Source: Sutterella wadsworthensis
GTDB taxonomy: Bacteria > Pseudomonadota > Gammaproteobacteria > Burkholderiales > Burkholderiaceae_F
NCBI RefSeq assembly: GCF_003315195.1
Contig: NZ_QNRV01000006.1
Coordinates: forward strand, 51,416-115,415
Direction of reading: 5' to 3'
DNA: 64,000 bases
The notes under the pieces: model-generated
Told to the model about the DNA's origin: nothing
What the model saw: only the letters and a program-made list of their open reading frames with translations
Database searches by the model: none
Position numbers and translations under genes: made by a program
Shown: piece after piece, positions 19,243 through 29,582 of the stretch
Layout of the letters: every line of letters begins with the position of its first letter
Position numbering within the stretch: the stretch's first letter is position 1

Positions 19243-19734
19243 ATGTCCAAAGAAAAGCATCAGAGCCTTACGCCTGCAACGCAGTGGCTCAAGGAACACA
19301 AGATTCCCTTTGAAGAACGTTCCTATGAATATGAAGAGCACGGCGGTACTGCGCTGGCAGCTTCGGCCTGCGGCATTGACCACCATCACGTCATCAAGAC
19401 GCTCATCATGGAAGACGAAAACGCCAAGCCGCTTGTCATCCTGATGCACGGCGACTGCGAAGTTTCCACCAAAAATCTCGCCCGTCAGATCGGCGCCAAG
19501 CACGTTTCTCCGTGTAAGCCCGAACAGGCGCAGCGCAATTCGGGGTACTTTGTGGGGGGTACGAGCCCATTTGGCACTAAAAAACACATGCCCGTTTATG
19601 TGGAGTCTTCGATTCTTGAGCTCGACAAGATCTTCATTAACGGCGGCCGCCGCGGTTATCAGGTTGGCATTGATCCGAAAGTGCTCACCGATGTCCTCGG
19701 CGCCAAACCGGTGAACTGCGCCAATCCGGACTAA
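19243..19734 (+). CDS. YbaK/EbsC-family aminoacyl-tRNA deacylase
   Basis: 163-aa protein of the YbaK/ProX/EbsC superfamily, which hydrolyses mischarged tRNAs such as Cys-tRNA(Pro). Seen: ALAASACGIDHHHVIKTLIM, the conserved LILMHGD-like strand (VILMHGDCEV), SPCKPEQAQRNSGY and the SPFGTKKHMPVYVESSIL segment. The start at 19243 follows AGGA with 10-base spacing. It lies 106 nt after ispH in the same direction. YbaK is the likeliest subgroup, but substrate specificity cannot be read from the sequence alone. Confidence 0.88.
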   Translation: MSKEKHQSLTPATQWLKEHKIPFEERSYEYEEHGGTALAASACGIDHHHVIKTLIMEDENAKPLVILMHGDCEVSTKNLARQIGAKHVSPCKPEQAQRNSGYFVGGTSPFGTKKHMPVYVESSILELDKIFINGGRRGYQVGIDPKVLTDVLGAKPVNCANPD

Positions 19735-19752
19735 TTCCGCTTCGGTCAATTG

Positions 19753-19791
19753 AAAAAGCGGTGTCTCTTGCTGAAGAGGACACCGCTTTTT
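19753..19791. terminator. Bidirectional terminator between convergent genes
   Basis: AAAAAGCGGTGTC pairs with GACACCGCTTTTT (arms near 19753-19765 and 19779-19791), giving a T-run in both directions. It serves the deacylase gene on the plus strand and rsmB on the minus strand. Confidence 0.88.
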
Positions 19792-19817
19792 CTGTCATAG
19801 ACCGGTTCGATTCCGTT

Positions 19818-21293
19818 TTATTCGTCACGCTGCAGCACGGCTGCAAAGAATCCATCGGTGTTGTTCACATGCGGCAAAAGCTGCATATAGCCCTCAAAGC
19901 GTTCAAGCTGACCGGGTTCAAAGTGAATGCCCTGCTGCTCGAACACTTCCTTCACCGGAACAAGGCGCCAACCTGGGTGCTCGGCCAAAAACGCCTCTAC
20001 AACATCCTGATTTTCGCGCTTGAGCAGCGAGCAGGTCGCGTAGACCAGTCGTCCGCCTTTTTTCACCAGCCGGCTCGCCGATTCGAGAACACGCTTTTGA
20101 ATGTCATTGATGCGGTCGAGCTCTTCGGGCGAAAGCCGCCATTTGAGATCAGGATTGCGGCGCAGCGTGCCCGACCCTGTGCAGGGGGCATCCACGAGCA
20201 CGCGGTCAAATTTATTAGCCAGACGGCGCACGCGCGGATCCGCTTCGCTCTTAATAGCTACCGGATGAACATTCGAAAGGCCGGCACGGCGCATACGCGG
20301 CGCAAGACCGGCGAGACGTTTTTCATTGACGTCAAAAGCATAGAGACTTCCCGTTGAGCGCATCAGTGCGCCGAGCGCCAGAGTCTTGCCGCCGGCACCC
20401 GCGCAGAAGTCACAGATCATTTCGCGGCGGCGCGGCGTGAGCAGACGAGCAATCAGCTGACTGCCTTCATCCTGTACATCGACCAGCCCATCCTGATAGA
20501 TCGGCCAACGGGTAAGACCTGGCTTCGTAGGCAGGCGGACCCCGTCGGGGCTGAGCGGCGTCGGGTAAGCTTCCACGCCGTTTTTGGCCAGTTCAGCTAA
20601 AACTTCTTCTCGCGTCGCCTTTAAAAGATTCACGCGGAGGTCAAGCGGCGCGCCCTCTTTCATCGCGGCATAAAGCGCCTGACTATCAGGATACTGAGCC
20701 TCAATCAGGTCAAAGAGCCACTGCGGAAGTTCTGCCTGAACGTGCGCCGGCGCCTTTGAAACATCGAAAGCAAGCACATTCTTGAGCGGACCTTCCTCGG
20801 AACCGATGGACGAAGGCGAAAGCGCATCAATGCCGTGCTGACGAGCAAGCACCGTCAGGGCAGCAAGCCGCGGTGCACGATCCGGATGCACGGGCCGCAT
20901 CGCAGCACGCAGCGTTCCGTAGCGGCGCAGCGCATCGTAGATACCCTCCGCGATGAGGCCGCGGTCACGCATGCCGAGCTGCGGATTGCTCTTAAAAAAG
21001 AGCTTCATGAGTACGTCAGCGGGACCGTCGAACTTCAAAATAACTTTAAGCGCACGGGACAGCTCGTCAACGATTAATCCGGTAATACGCACGCGGCCAT
21101 TGGCCGCGGCCATACGGCGCTCGGGCGTTTTTTCACCCGAATGCTTCTTAAAGCCCTCCGCAGCCCGTTCGGCCTGTCGGCGTTTATCGGCAGCAATTTG
21201 ACGTTCCGTACGCTTGCGGCGCGGTTCTTCCTGTTGACGGCGAGGTTTCTTTTGAAACTCGAAAGCCCGACGCTTGGGATGGTTTTCAGCCAT
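19818..21293 (-). CDS. rsmB: RsmB/NOL1/NOP2-family rRNA cytosine-5 methyltransferase
   Basis: 491-aa SAM-dependent RNA methyltransferase, probably acting on C967 of 16S rRNA. An Arg/Lys-rich N-terminus (1-60) leads to a NusB-like helical domain and then the catalytic domain, with SAM-binding ICDFCAGAGGKTLAL, DAPCTGSGTLRRNPD (release cysteine) and YATCSLLKRENQ (catalytic cysteine). Assignment to RsmB rather than a paralogue rests on overall resemblance; the long basic N-terminus is unusual for E. coli RsmB. Confidence 0.85.
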   Translation of the reverse strand: MAENHPKRRAFEFQKKPRRQQEEPRRKRTERQIAADKRRQAERAAEGFKKHSGEKTPERRMAAANGRVRITGLIVDELSRALKVILKFDGPADVLMKLFFKSNPQLGMRDRGLIAEGIYDALRRYGTLRAAMRPVHPDRAPRLAALTVLARQHGIDALSPSSIGSEEGPLKNVLAFDVSKAPAHVQAELPQWLFDLIEAQYPDSQALYAAMKEGAPLDLRVNLLKATREEVLAELAKNGVEAYPTPLSPDGVRLPTKPGLTRWPIYQDGLVDVQDEGSQLIARLLTPRRREMICDFCAGAGGKTLALGALMRSTGSLYAFDVNEKRLAGLAPRMRRAGLSNVHPVAIKSEADPRVRRLANKFDRVLVDAPCTGSGTLRRNPDLKWRLSPEELDRINDIQKRVLESASRLVKKGGRLVYATCSLLKRENQDVVEAFLAEHPGWRLVPVKEVFEQQGIHFEPGQLERFEGYMQLLPHVNNTDGFFAAVLQRDE

Positions 21294-21358
21294 GGAATGA
21301 ATTCCTTAATATGGGCGCCGACAACCTGCCTGCGGCAGCTCCAGCGCACGAGATGTTT

Positions 21359-22015
21359 TTAGTCTTTCCGCCAGAAAATAGCGAGGTGGTGAGCTACTTC
21401 GTCACTCATTACGGCCTTGCCGTCAATGAGCTTCACTTCACCAAGGGCAACAGCCTTGACGCACTGCGGGTAAAGCTTATGCTCATAAGGGAGAAGTCTT
21501 GCCGCGAGCGTCTCATCCGTGTCAGAAGGAAGCACCGGTACAACCGACTGCCCAATGATTGCGCCGCCGTCAAGCACCGAAGAAACAAAGTGCACGGTCG
21601 AGCCGTGTACCCGGCAGCCGGCGTCAATGGCACGCTGATGCGTGTCAAGTCCAGGAAAGAGCGGCAAAAGTGCCGGATGAATATTGAGGATTTTGCCTTC
21701 CCAGCGGGCGACAAACGACTCCGTGAGGATACGCATGAAGCCAGCCAATACGATGACCGCGGGCTTATAAGGTTCGATCGCGGCAGCGAGCGCTTCCTCA
21801 AAAGCTTCGCGTGTCGGATAAGCCTTGTGGTCAACGGCAACGGCATCAATGCCTTCGCGCCGGGCGGTGTCAAGACCTTTGGCAAGGGGGCGGTTGGAGA
21901 TCACCGCCGCAATTTTGAGGCCGAACCGGCCCTCCCAGTCTTCGCTGCGAGCCGTGCGCAGTATGGCTTCAAAGTTGCTGCCTCGGCCGGAAATCAGGAC
22001 GACGATGTTCTTCAT
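21359..22015 (-). CDS. purN: Phosphoribosylglycinamide formyltransferase
   Basis: Third step of purine synthesis: formyl transfer from 10-formyl-THF to GAR. 218 aa; starts MKNIVVLISGRGSNFEAIL, has NIHPALLPLFPG with the catalytic His and Asn, and a C-terminal loop SVLDGGAIIGQSVVPV. The start at 22015 is set by family alignment; no strong ribosome-binding site is seen. It is 65 nt upstream of rsmB in the same direction, so the two may be co-transcribed. Confidence 0.95.
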   Translation of the reverse strand: MKNIVVLISGRGSNFEAILRTARSEDWEGRFGLKIAAVISNRPLAKGLDTARREGIDAVAVDHKAYPTREAFEEALAAAIEPYKPAVIVLAGFMRILTESFVARWEGKILNIHPALLPLFPGLDTHQRAIDAGCRVHGSTVHFVSSVLDGGAIIGQSVVPVLPSDTDETLAARLLPYEHKLYPQCVKAVALGEVKLIDGKAVMSDEVAHHLAIFWRKD

Positions 22016-22226
22016 GATGTTATTGAGAAAAAGTGCATAGATGCGGCACTTATTGAAATCGAGTGCGCACGAGAGAGGCCGATATTTTAAACGTACGCCG
22101 TCGTTTTCTCCGCTCTCTTGACGCTTCTGTATTGTGTTTTGCTGCACGCGTCAATCACCGCTGCAGTGCAAATGCCGTCACTCGGGCGATCTGAGCGATT
22201 TATCTTAGCTGGTCAACTCTGGTGCA

Positions 22227-22297
22227 ATAACGAGCGGATCTGGTGCCTGAACGGCAGTATCCGTAAAGACCTTAAGAGAAAACCCGCTCGTTATAAT
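22227..22297 (+). promoter_or_regulatory. Spaced 11-bp inverted repeat overlapping the ribF -10 box
   Basis: ATAACGAGCGG (22227-22237) and its exact complement CCGCTCGTTAT (22284-22294) flank 46 bases in the 341-nt purN-ribF space. The right copy overlaps a TATAAT hexamer (22292-22297), 59 nt before ribF. Could be an operator pair or a cruciform/hairpin; no -35 box matched well. No FMN-riboswitch-like sequence was seen. Confidence 0.4.
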
Positions 22298-22356
22298 TCC
22301 GAAATTCTCCAATGGATTTCAACTTAAGCCCACGCTCCAACTCTTCCCATATTGCC

Positions 22357-23310
22357 ATGCACGTTTTCCGCGGTCTCCCCAGCCCTTTGCAGCGCATTCC
22401 GAGCGCCGTCGCCATCGGTAATTTCGACGGCGTTCACACCGGACATCAAGCGCTCTTAGCCGGACTTGTTGAAGCCGCACGCGAGCGTGGTTTGGTTCCG
22501 AGCGTATTGACGTTTGAACCGCATCCGCGAGAATTTTTCCCGCATCTCGATCCGGTGCCGCGGATTTCAACGCTCTGCGACAAAGTCAAGCGACTGCTCG
22601 ATTGCGGCATCGAACGCATCTACATGATGCCTTTTAATGAACACATTGCTCGTGAAGGCGCAGAAGCATTCGTGACCAATGTGCTTGTCAACGGATTGGA
22701 TGCCCGTTGGGTAACGGTCGGAGAAGACTTCCGTTTCGGCAGCGGCCGCGCTGCGGGAGCACACGATCTTGAACGCCTTGGCAAAGAGCATCACTTTGAA
22801 ACGTGGATTTCGCCGCTTCTCTTTCACGGCACAGCGAAGGTGAGCTCAACGCGCCTGCGCGCCGCCCTGTCGGAGGGCGATTTTTACGAAGCCGAAATGA
22901 TGCTCGGACACCCTTACACAATGTCTGGACGCGTCATTCATGGTCAGGCGCTCGGCCGTACGCTGGGCTACCCCACCCTGAATATCGCACCGATTCCGCC
23001 GGGAAGCCGTGCTCGTCCGGCGCTCGCCGGAGTCTTTGCCGTCAAAGTTTCCGGCTTGGGCCCGGCCGAACAGTGCGGCGTCGCCTCTTTGGGACTTCGT
23101 CCTACAGTATCGAGTGCTCGTCGTTGGCTTCTCGAAACCCATGTCTTCGACTGGAAGGGGGATGCTTACGGCCGCCCTGTCACGGTTCGCTTCATCGAGC
23201 GAATACGCGGCGAAAAGAAATTCAGCGGCTTGGAAGAACTCCAGGCTGCCATAGCGGCTGACGCTCGACGTGCGCGTCAGATCCTCGGCCTAGCGCCGAA
23301 CGGAGAATAG
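22357..23310 (+). CDS. ribF: Bifunctional riboflavin kinase / FAD synthetase
   Basis: Converts riboflavin to FMN and FMN to FAD. 317 aa. The N-terminal nucleotidyltransferase half has AIGNFDGVHTGHQALL and TFEPHPREFF; the GEDFRFGSGRAG-like segment and STRLRAAL follow; the C-terminal flavokinase half has GRVIHGQALGRTLGYPTLNI. The start at 22357 is chosen because it gives the family start MHVFRGL. First gene of the common ribF-ileS-lspA order. The cofactor supply is relevant to the several flavoproteins in this window. Confidence 0.95.
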   Translation: MHVFRGLPSPLQRIPSAVAIGNFDGVHTGHQALLAGLVEAARERGLVPSVLTFEPHPREFFPHLDPVPRISTLCDKVKRLLDCGIERIYMMPFNEHIAREGAEAFVTNVLVNGLDARWVTVGEDFRFGSGRAAGAHDLERLGKEHHFETWISPLLFHGTAKVSSTRLRAALSEGDFYEAEMMLGHPYTMSGRVIHGQALGRTLGYPTLNIAPIPPGSRARPALAGVFAVKVSGLGPAEQCGVASLGLRPTVSSARRWLLETHVFDWKGDAYGRPVTVRFIERIRGEKKFSGLEELQAAIAADARRARQILGLAPNGE

Positions 23311-23483
23311 TTCGACATTCTTGTCGCTTCTCCGCAGCACGTTAAAACCGCCAGCCGGTTGGTACGAATGCAGCCGGCAGGCAATCCGCAACAAACGAGC
23401 GCAGCTCGACTCGGACAACATCGAAGATCCGGGAAGGCGCGCTTGACCTGAAGAGCCCGAGGGGGCCAGGAGCTTGTCTGATC

Positions 23484-26354
23484 ATGGCAAAAGCTGAAAA
23501 AGCGTCTCAGGACGCGCAAAAGAAGTATCCGTTAAACCTTCCGGATACACCCTTCCCGATGCGCGGGAATCTCCCCAAACGCGAACCCGGCTGGGTGCGT
23601 GAATGGGATGAGAAAAAGATCGTCTACCGCATTCTTGATAAGCGTCGCGACGCCAAGAAGTTCATTCTTCATGACGGTCCTCCTTATGCCAACGGTGCCA
23701 TTCATATCGGCCATGCCGTCAACAAGATCCTGAAAGACATGATCGTCAAGGAGAAAACCCTCGAAGGGTATCAGGCTCCTTACGTGCCCGGCTGGGACTG
23801 CCACGGCATGCCGATCGAAGTGCAGATCGAAAAGCTCCACGGCAAGAATCTCCCGGTTGAGAAGATGCAGTCGCTCGCTCGTGCTTATGCGATGGAGCAG
23901 TCAAACCTGCAGCTCGCAGACTTTAAGCGCCTAGGCGTTCTGGGCCTGTGGGACAATCCGTACCGCACGATGCGCCATGACACGGAAGCCGCGGAAATCA
24001 CGGCGCTGCGCAAGATCATGGAAAAGGGCTACGTTTATCGTGGCCTGAAGCCCGTCAACTGGTGCTTTGACTGCCAGTCCGCCTTGGCAGAAGCTGAAGT
24101 CGAATACATGGACCGCAAGTCCCCGATGCTCGACGTCGCCTTTGCGCTCACTGATGAGGATCATCAGCGCGTAGAGGGTATCTTCGGCCATACGATTGAA
24201 AAGCCCTGTTCAGTTGTCATTTGGACAACGACCCCGTGGACCATCCCGGCCAATCAGGCGCTCAACATGCACCCCGACCTCACCTACGCTTTGGTGGATG
24301 TCGGCGATCGTTATCTCATCCTCGGCGAAGGCCTTGTTGAAGAAGCCCTGAAACGCTACGGTCTGACGGGCTCTGTCGTCGCCACTGCCAAAGGTGCTCT
24401 CTTTGAGGGGGTGCGTTTCAAGCACCCGCTCTACGACATGCACGAGGGCTACCGCCGCTATTCTCCGGTCTACCTTGCCGACTATGTGGAGGCAACATCG
24501 GGCACCGGTATCGTCCACTCGGCTCCGGCTTACGGCGTGGACGACTTTGTTTCCTGCAAAAAGCACGGCATGTCCAACGACGAAGTGCTCAATCCTGTGC
24601 AGGGCGACGGCACCTATGCTTCGTGGCTCCCGTTCTTTGCCGGCATGAACATCTGGCAGGCCAACCCGAAGATTCTTGACACACTGCGCGTTGCAGGGGC
24701 ATTACTCTCTTCGGGCGAAATGACCCACAGCTACATGCACTGCTGGCGCCACAAGACCCCGCTCATCTACCGCGCCACTGCACAGTGGTTTGTGCGCATG
24801 GACGCACCCGACGAAGACACGAAGAGCGTGCTCGGTCTGCCCGCTGCCGAGAAGACCCTGCGTCAAGCCGCGCTCGAAGGCGTCAAAGCAACGAAGTTCT
24901 TCCCAGAATGGGGCATCAACCGTCTTTATTCAATGATTGAGAATCGTCCCGACTGGTGCATCTCTCGCCAGCGCAACTGGGGTGTGCCGCTGCCCTTCTT
25001 CCTTCACAAGGAAACGGGACATCTGCACCCCGATACGTTTGAAATCATGAAGAAGGTCGAAGCGCTCGTTGCCGAAGGCGGCATTGAGGCCTGGACGAAA
25101 GCCAAACCCGAAGAGCTGATCGGCGAAGACGCCAAGAACTACGTGAAGTCGACCGATATTCTCGACGTCTGGTTCGATTCCGGCACGACCCACTATACGG
25201 TCATGCGCGGTTCGCACAAGGACATCCTCGGATGGCCCGCAGACCTCTATCTTGAAGGATCTGACCAGCATCGCGGCTGGTTCCACTCGTCGCTGCTCAC
25301 GGGCACGATGCTTGACGGCCGTCCGCCCTATAACCAGCTTCTCACCCACGGTTTCTGCGTTGATGAAAAGGGCGAGAAGATGTCGAAGTCCAAAGGCAAC
25401 GTCGTCCGTCCGCAGGAAATCAATGACAAGTACGGCGCCGAAATTCTGCGTCTGTGGGTTGCTTCGACCGACTATTCGGGTGAGCTACGCCTTGGTCCTA
25501 CGATCATTAACCGCGTCGTTGAGTCTTATCGCCGCATTCGCAACACGCTGCGCTTCCTGCTGGCCAACACGTCCGACTTTTCGATGGAAAAGGATGCCGT
25601 GCCGGTCGAAGACATGCTCGAACTTGACCGCTGGGCTGTTGCCTATGCCGCCGACTTCCAAAAGCGCGTGCTGGTCGAGTACGGTTCCTACCGCTTCCAC
25701 AATGTGGTAACGCTGCTGCAGACTTTCGCCTCGACCGATCTGGGGAGCTTCTACCTCGACGTACTCAAAGACCGCCTCTATACGACCGGCGCCCAGAGTT
25801 TTGCCCGCAGATCCGCGCAGACCGCGCTCTATCTCATCACGGCGATGCTCCTGCGTCTTATCGCTCCGATCCTCTCCTTCACAGCCGAAGAAGCCTTCAA
25901 GCTCTTCTCGCCGAATGCCGATGAAACGATCTTTACGGAAACGTTCCTCAAGCTCCCCGAAGTAAAGGATGCTGATGCGCTGCTCGCTAAGTGGGCGCAG
26001 ATCCGCGCCGTGCGTGCTGATGTGCAAAAAGCCATTGAAGACGAGCGCACCAGCGGTACGATTGGTTCGTCCCTGCAGACCACGGGAGAAATCTGCGCAG
26101 CTTCTCCCTTGTACGAAGTGCTCGCATCACTCGGCGACGAACTTCGCTTTGTGATGATCATGAGTGAAGTGAAACTCACGAAGGCAGCTGACGGCGCTGA
26201 GACGACGGTTTCCGTCAAGCCTTCGACCGAAAAGAAATGCGAACGCTGCTGGCACTATGTGCCGGGCGTCGGCAGCAATGCCGAACACCCGACGCTGTGC
26301 CCGCGCTGCGTCTCCAATCTCTTCGGCGCCGGCGAAAAGCGCCTCTTCGCATAA
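23484..26354 (+). CDS. ileS: Isoleucyl-tRNA synthetase
   Basis: Class I aminoacyl-tRNA synthetase, 956 aa. HIGH motif in [16 protein letters not shown] in [13 protein letters not shown], the CP1 editing domain ([13 protein letters not shown]) and a C-terminal zinc-binding segment with CERC and CPRC. The start at 23484 follows AGGAG, spaced about 11 bases. 173 nt after ribF and directly joined to lspA. Confidence 0.98.
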   Translation: MAKAEKASQDAQKKYPLNLPDTPFPMRGNLPKREPGWVREWDEKKIVYRILDKRRDAKKFILHDGPPYANGAIHIGHAVNKILKDMIVKEKTLEGYQAPYVPGWDCHGMPIEVQIEKLHGKNLPVEKMQSLARAYAMEQSNLQLADFKRLGVLGLWDNPYRTMRHDTEAAEITALRKIMEKGYVYRGLKPVNWCFDCQSALAEAEVEYMDRKSPMLDVAFALTDEDHQRVEGIFGHTIEKPCSVVIWTTTPWTIPANQALNMHPDLTYALVDVGDRYLILGEGLVEEALKRYGLTGSVVATAKGALFEGVRFKHPLYDMHEGYRRYSPVYLADYVEATSGTGIVHSAPAYGVDDFVSCKKHGMSNDEVLNPVQGDGTYASWLPFFAGMNIWQANPKILDTLRVAGALLSSGEMTHSYMHCWRHKTPLIYRATAQWFVRMDAPDEDTKSVLGLPAAEKTLRQAALEGVKATKFFPEWGINRLYSMIENRPDWCISRQRNWGVPLPFFLHKETGHLHPDTFEIMKKVEALVAEGGIEAWTKAKPEELIGEDAKNYVKSTDILDVWFDSGTTHYTVMRGSHKDILGWPADLYLEGSDQHRGWFHSSLLTGTMLDGRPPYNQLLTHGFCVDEKGEKMSKSKGNVVRPQEINDKYGAEILRLWVASTDYSGELRLGPTIINRVVESYRRIRNTLRFLLANTSDFSMEKDAVPVEDMLELDRWAVAYAADFQKRVLVEYGSYRFHNVVTLLQTFASTDLGSFYLDVLKDRLYTTGAQSFARRSAQTALYLITAMLLRLIAPILSFTAEEAFKLFSPNADETIFTETFLKLPEVKDADALLAKWAQIRAVRADVQKAIEDERTSGTIGSSLQTTGEICAASPLYEVLASLGDELRFVMIMSEVKLTKAADGAETTVSVKPSTEKKCERCWHYVPGVGSNAEHPTLCPRCVSNLFGAGEKRLFA

Positions 26355-26906
26355 ATGGCGAAGAGCGTCTCTTCTGCGAAGACTGCCCGCTCGACCGCTC
26401 GGTCGGGCGGGCGGACGAGCGCTTCGCCCGCCCGCTTCAGTCTCTGGATTGCTTTCGGATTTCTGATTCTTATCCTCGATCAGGCAACTAAGTTCTGGTT
26501 TGAGCGGCATCTGGATCCGGGCGATTTCGTGCCTGTCATTGATGGGTTCTTCAACCTTACGCTCGCACACAACTACGGAGCGGCCTTTAGTTTCCTCGCT
26601 TCGATGGGGGGATGGCAGCGTTGGCTATTTTCGGCTATTGCATTGGCTGTGATTGTCGTGTCGCTGCGTCTGCTTTGGAAACACAGCAGACAAACGCTCT
26701 TTGCACTCTCGCTCACGCTCATTCTTTCGGGTGCTTTGGGCAACCTCATTGACCGCTCACTGTGGGGTTATGTGATCGATTTTCTCGACTTCTACCTTGG
26801 CACTTGGCATTGGCCGGCTTTCAATATCGCGGATACCGCCATCTGTTTGGGAGCTGCCGGCATTATTATTGATGAGCTAATCGGCGTATCTAAAGAACGA
26901 TCATAA
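26355..26906 (+). CDS. lspA: Lipoprotein signal peptidase (signal peptidase II)
   Basis: Inner-membrane aspartic protease that cleaves prolipoprotein signal peptides. 183 aa with four membrane helices. Conserved boxes are DQATKFWFE, HNYGAAFSFL, SGALGNLIDRS (first catalytic Asp), GYVIDFLDFY and WPAFNIADTAI (second catalytic Asp). The ATG follows the ileS stop with no gap, so it is translationally coupled. The first 27 residues are Ser/Thr/Arg-rich, longer than usual. Confidence 0.96.
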   Translation: MAKSVSSAKTARSTARSGGRTSASPARFSLWIAFGFLILILDQATKFWFERHLDPGDFVPVIDGFFNLTLAHNYGAAFSFLASMGGWQRWLFSAIALAVIVVSLRLLWKHSRQTLFALSLTLILSGALGNLIDRSLWGYVIDFLDFYLGTWHWPAFNIADTAICLGAAGIIIDELIGVSKERS

Positions 26907-26956
26907 ACCCTTTTCAATTATCATCATTCCGTACCGTTGATTGCTTAATAAAAATG

Positions 26957-26998
26957 AAATCCTGTAGAGAAATTCTCATTTTTCTGCAGGATTTTATA
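26957..26998 (+). terminator. Intrinsic terminator after lspA
   Basis: 12-bp stem (26957-26968 with 26983-26994, one G-U pair) followed by TATAAT, 50 nt after lspA. The same TATAAT lies just before the glycosyltransferase start, so it may double as a -10 box. Confidence 0.7.
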
Positions 26999-27006
26999 AT
27001 ATCTGT

Positions 27007-28221
27007 ATGAATACCAATCCCCCCCCCCTCCCATCTGAGAAACACCGCATTCTTTTGCTGAACTTCTATTCAGTCCTTAATACCAAGGGCGGCGCAGAGC
27101 ATGTTATGAGCAAAATGGCCAATGCTTTCGTTGAGCGAGGCCACGCCGTTAAGATCGTTTTTCTCCAAAATGCTGCTGGCGAACCAGCCTATCCGCTCGA
27201 TGCCAGAGTTGAACTTGAGAACTGTGCAAAAAATCCGGTGCCTTGGCGATGGCGAAAAAAGGTGCTGCGTATTCGCAGTTGGTTCATTCGCGATAAAAAC
27301 CGCCGAAAAGCCTTTCGCAGCCATCGAATGGATCAAGCAAGAGCCTGCCAGATTTCACCTGCCATTCTAAAATTCAGGCCCGATATCATTATCGCTTTCC
27401 AGCCGGAAAGCGCATGCTGCATTACGCAGTATTTCATGGATCGCCCTCCGATCATCACCATGATGCATGCATCGCCGGCAGCCTTTCTAAAGCACCCGCA
27501 AACAGCTTTTCTAGCTGAATCTGATCTCACCGTCGTGCTGCTGCCAGAATACGTTGAGCAAGTGCGGCAACTCTATGGTGTCACTCATGCAATCAGCATA
27601 CCCAATGCAATTGAAGAGCAGCCGCCTTCTTTATATGAAAGTATAAAAAAGGAAAAAACCATCATTTGTGTTGCCAGAATTTCAAGATCTGAAAAACGTC
27701 AGCATCTTTTGATTGAAGCCTTTGCCGAGCTTCAATCGAAATTTCCGGACTGGAAAGTAGAGTTTTGGGGAGATACATCCATCGACTCTGATTACATCGG
27801 CGAACTTAAAGGACTCATTCATCGCCTGGGACTTGAAAGACAAATACGAATCTGCGGGCAAACGAATACGGTCAGTGCGGTCATTGCACGCGCCTCGATT
27901 TTTGCGCTTCCTTCTCCCAAAGAAGGATTCCCGCTGGCACTTTGTGAAAGCTTAGCCGTAGGCGTTCCTGTCGTCTGTTTCAGGTCCTGTCCCGGTGCCA
28001 ATCACCTTGTGCGTGATCATGAAAACGGATTGCTTGCAGAGGACTCGGTAGATTCCTTTGCTTTATCGCTTGAAACACTTATGCAGGATGAAGCACTGCG
28101 CCAACAACTCGGCCGCCAAGGCATTGAGGACATGAAAGCATATGCCCCTGAGAAAATTTGGAATCAGTGGGAAAGCGTTCTCGATAACGTCATCCGGCAG
28201 CACGAACCGCATCAGCCGTAG
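27007..28221 (+). CDS. GT4-type glycosyltransferase with a poly-C tract at the 5' end
   Basis: 404-aa family 4 (GT-B fold) glycosyltransferase. The acceptor-side N-domain has KGGAEHVMSKMANAFVERGH; the donor-side C-domain has IICVARISRSEKRQHLLIEA and the nucleotide-sugar E-x7-E motif in EGFPLALCESL. No membrane helix. Likely acts on LPS, capsule or a surface glycan; sugar and acceptor unknown. Codons 5-8 contain ten consecutive cytosines (27019-27028), and a change of one base either way would hit a stop within about 15 codons. The gene looks AT-richer than its neighbours and separates lspA from coaBC, suggesting acquisition. No strong ribosome-binding site was seen. Confidence 0.87.
   Translation: MNTNPPPLPSEKHRILLLNFYSVLNTKGGAEHVMSKMANAFVERGHAVKIVFLQNAAGEPAYPLDARVELENCAKNPVPWRWRKKVLRIRSWFIRDKNRRKAFRSHRMDQARACQISPAILKFRPDIIIAFQPESACCITQYFMDRPPIITMMHASPAAFLKHPQTAFLAESDLTVVLLPEYVEQVRQLYGVTHAISIPNAIEEQPPSLYESIKKEKTIICVARISRSEKRQHLLIEAFAELQSKFPDWKVEFWGDTSIDSDYIGELKGLIHRLGLERQIRICGQTNTVSAVIARASIFALPSPKEGFPLALCESLAVGVPVVCFRSCPGANHLVRDHENGLLAEDSVDSFALSLETLMQDEALRQQLGRQGIEDMKAYAPEKIWNQWESVLDNVIRQHEPHQP
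27019..27028 (+). repeat. Poly-C tract (C10) inside the glycosyltransferase gene
   Basis: Ten cytosines at codons 5-8. Here the frame is open. Eleven would place TGA soon after (ATC TGA); nine would give TGA at TTT TGC TGA. Homopolymer C/G tracts in surface-glycan genes are known slipped-strand phase-variation switches in Neisseria, Campylobacter and Haemophilus. Confidence 0.85.
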
Positions 28222-28323
28222 ACCGACAGACTTCGATCTTCATCCATACACATTCTCTGCCGAGCGTCAGGAGTTCAGGCAAAATGAACGCCGACTCTTT
28301 AATGCTATGGATGCTATAGGCTC

Positions 28324-29565
28324 ATGCTCCAAGACAAGCGCATCACTCTTATCGTTTCGGGCGGCATCGCCGCATATAAAAGCTGCGAAACAGCCCGCGC
28401 ACTGATGCGGGCTGGTGCCCATGTGCGCGTCGTCATGACCGAACACGCCACGAAGTTCGTCACGCCTCTCACATTCGAAGCGCTCACTGGCTCTCCTGTG
28501 CTCACGACAGAGTGGCAGCCTGGTCCCAAAGGCCCTATGCCGCACATTGACGTCAACCGCGAGAGTGACCTGCTGCTCGTCATGCCGGCAACAGCCAATC
28601 TGATTGCCAAGGCCGCTCGCGGCATCGCCGACGACCTTGCGAGCACACTGATCTGCGCCAGACGCACGCCGATCGCCTTTGTGCCCGCCATGAACGCCGC
28701 CATGTGGCGCAACCCGGCAACGCGCCGCAACATTGAATTTCTGCGGCGCGAGGGTGCACTGATCTTCGGGCCTGCCGAAGGTCTGCAAGCCTGCGGCGAT
28801 ACGGGTGCGGGTCGAATGCTCGAACCTGCAGAGGTCGTCGACATGATGGAAATGGTCTTTTCACCGAAGCACCTCGCCGGGAAACGCGTACTCATCACAG
28901 CTGGGCCGACTTACGAAGCCATTGACCCCGTTCGCGGCATCACCAACCGTTCAAGCGGTCTGCAGGGTTTTTCCATTGCCCGTGCGGCCCGCGACTTTGG
29001 CGCTGAAGTCACGCTGATCGCAGGCCCCACACATCTCACTGAACCCATCGGCGTCAAACGCATCGATGTTGTCAGTGCCCGTGAAATGGACGAGGCCGTG
29101 CAGATAGAGCTCGACCGTCAACGGTTTGATCTCTTCGTGTCGGTCGCCGCCGTCGCCGACTGGCGGCCAGGCGCCGTGTCTGAAAAGAAAATCAAAAAAG
29201 ATCCCACCGGCGGCATTCTCTTAAGCGACCTCAACTGGGTGGAGAATCCCGATATTCTCGCCCGTGTGGGTGAGCGACCGGACAAACCGCTTACCATCGG
29301 CTTTGCTGCAGAAACAGCCGAAGGCGCCAGTCTCACTGCGTTTGCTCGTGAAAAGTGCTTCCGCAAGCACGCCGCTTTTATTGTGGCAAACGACGCCCGT
29401 CAAGCGCTGGAATCCAAAGCCAACTGCATTCAGCTCGTCAGCCTTACGTCCGCGATTCCCTTTGGTCCTGCCGACAAATTTGCCTGCGCCCAATTCATTT
29501 TGACCGAAGCTGCCAAGCAGCTCTCAGGCAATGCCGGCGGAACAGCCGCACCTTCCGAAAAATAA
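28324..29565 (+). CDS. coaBC: Bifunctional phosphopantothenoylcysteine decarboxylase / phosphopantothenate-cysteine ligase
   Basis: Two steps of coenzyme A synthesis. 413 aa. The CoaC flavodoxin-like half has [15 protein letters not shown], the catalytic His in [20 protein letters not shown] and the conserved Cys in [12 protein letters not shown]. The CoaB half has [20 protein letters not shown] and [11 protein letters not shown]. Its stop overlaps an ATG of the downstream dut frame by one base (TAATG), the standard coaBC-dut arrangement. Confidence 0.96.
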   Translation: MLQDKRITLIVSGGIAAYKSCETARALMRAGAHVRVVMTEHATKFVTPLTFEALTGSPVLTTEWQPGPKGPMPHIDVNRESDLLLVMPATANLIAKAARGIADDLASTLICARRTPIAFVPAMNAAMWRNPATRRNIEFLRREGALIFGPAEGLQACGDTGAGRMLEPAEVVDMMEMVFSPKHLAGKRVLITAGPTYEAIDPVRGITNRSSGLQGFSIARAARDFGAEVTLIAGPTHLTEPIGVKRIDVVSAREMDEAVQIELDRQRFDLFVSVAAVADWRPGAVSEKKIKKDPTGGILLSDLNWVENPDILARVGERPDKPLTIGFAAETAEGASLTAFAREKCFRKHAAFIVANDARQALESKANCIQLVSLTSAIPFGPADKFACAQFILTEAAKQLSGNAGGTAAPSEK

Positions 29566-29582
29566 TGAACTCAAAAGCACTC

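Noticed and set aside
22016..22356. FMN riboswitch ahead of ribF
   Set aside because: The conserved RFN sequence blocks are not present; only an inverted repeat and a -10 box were seen.
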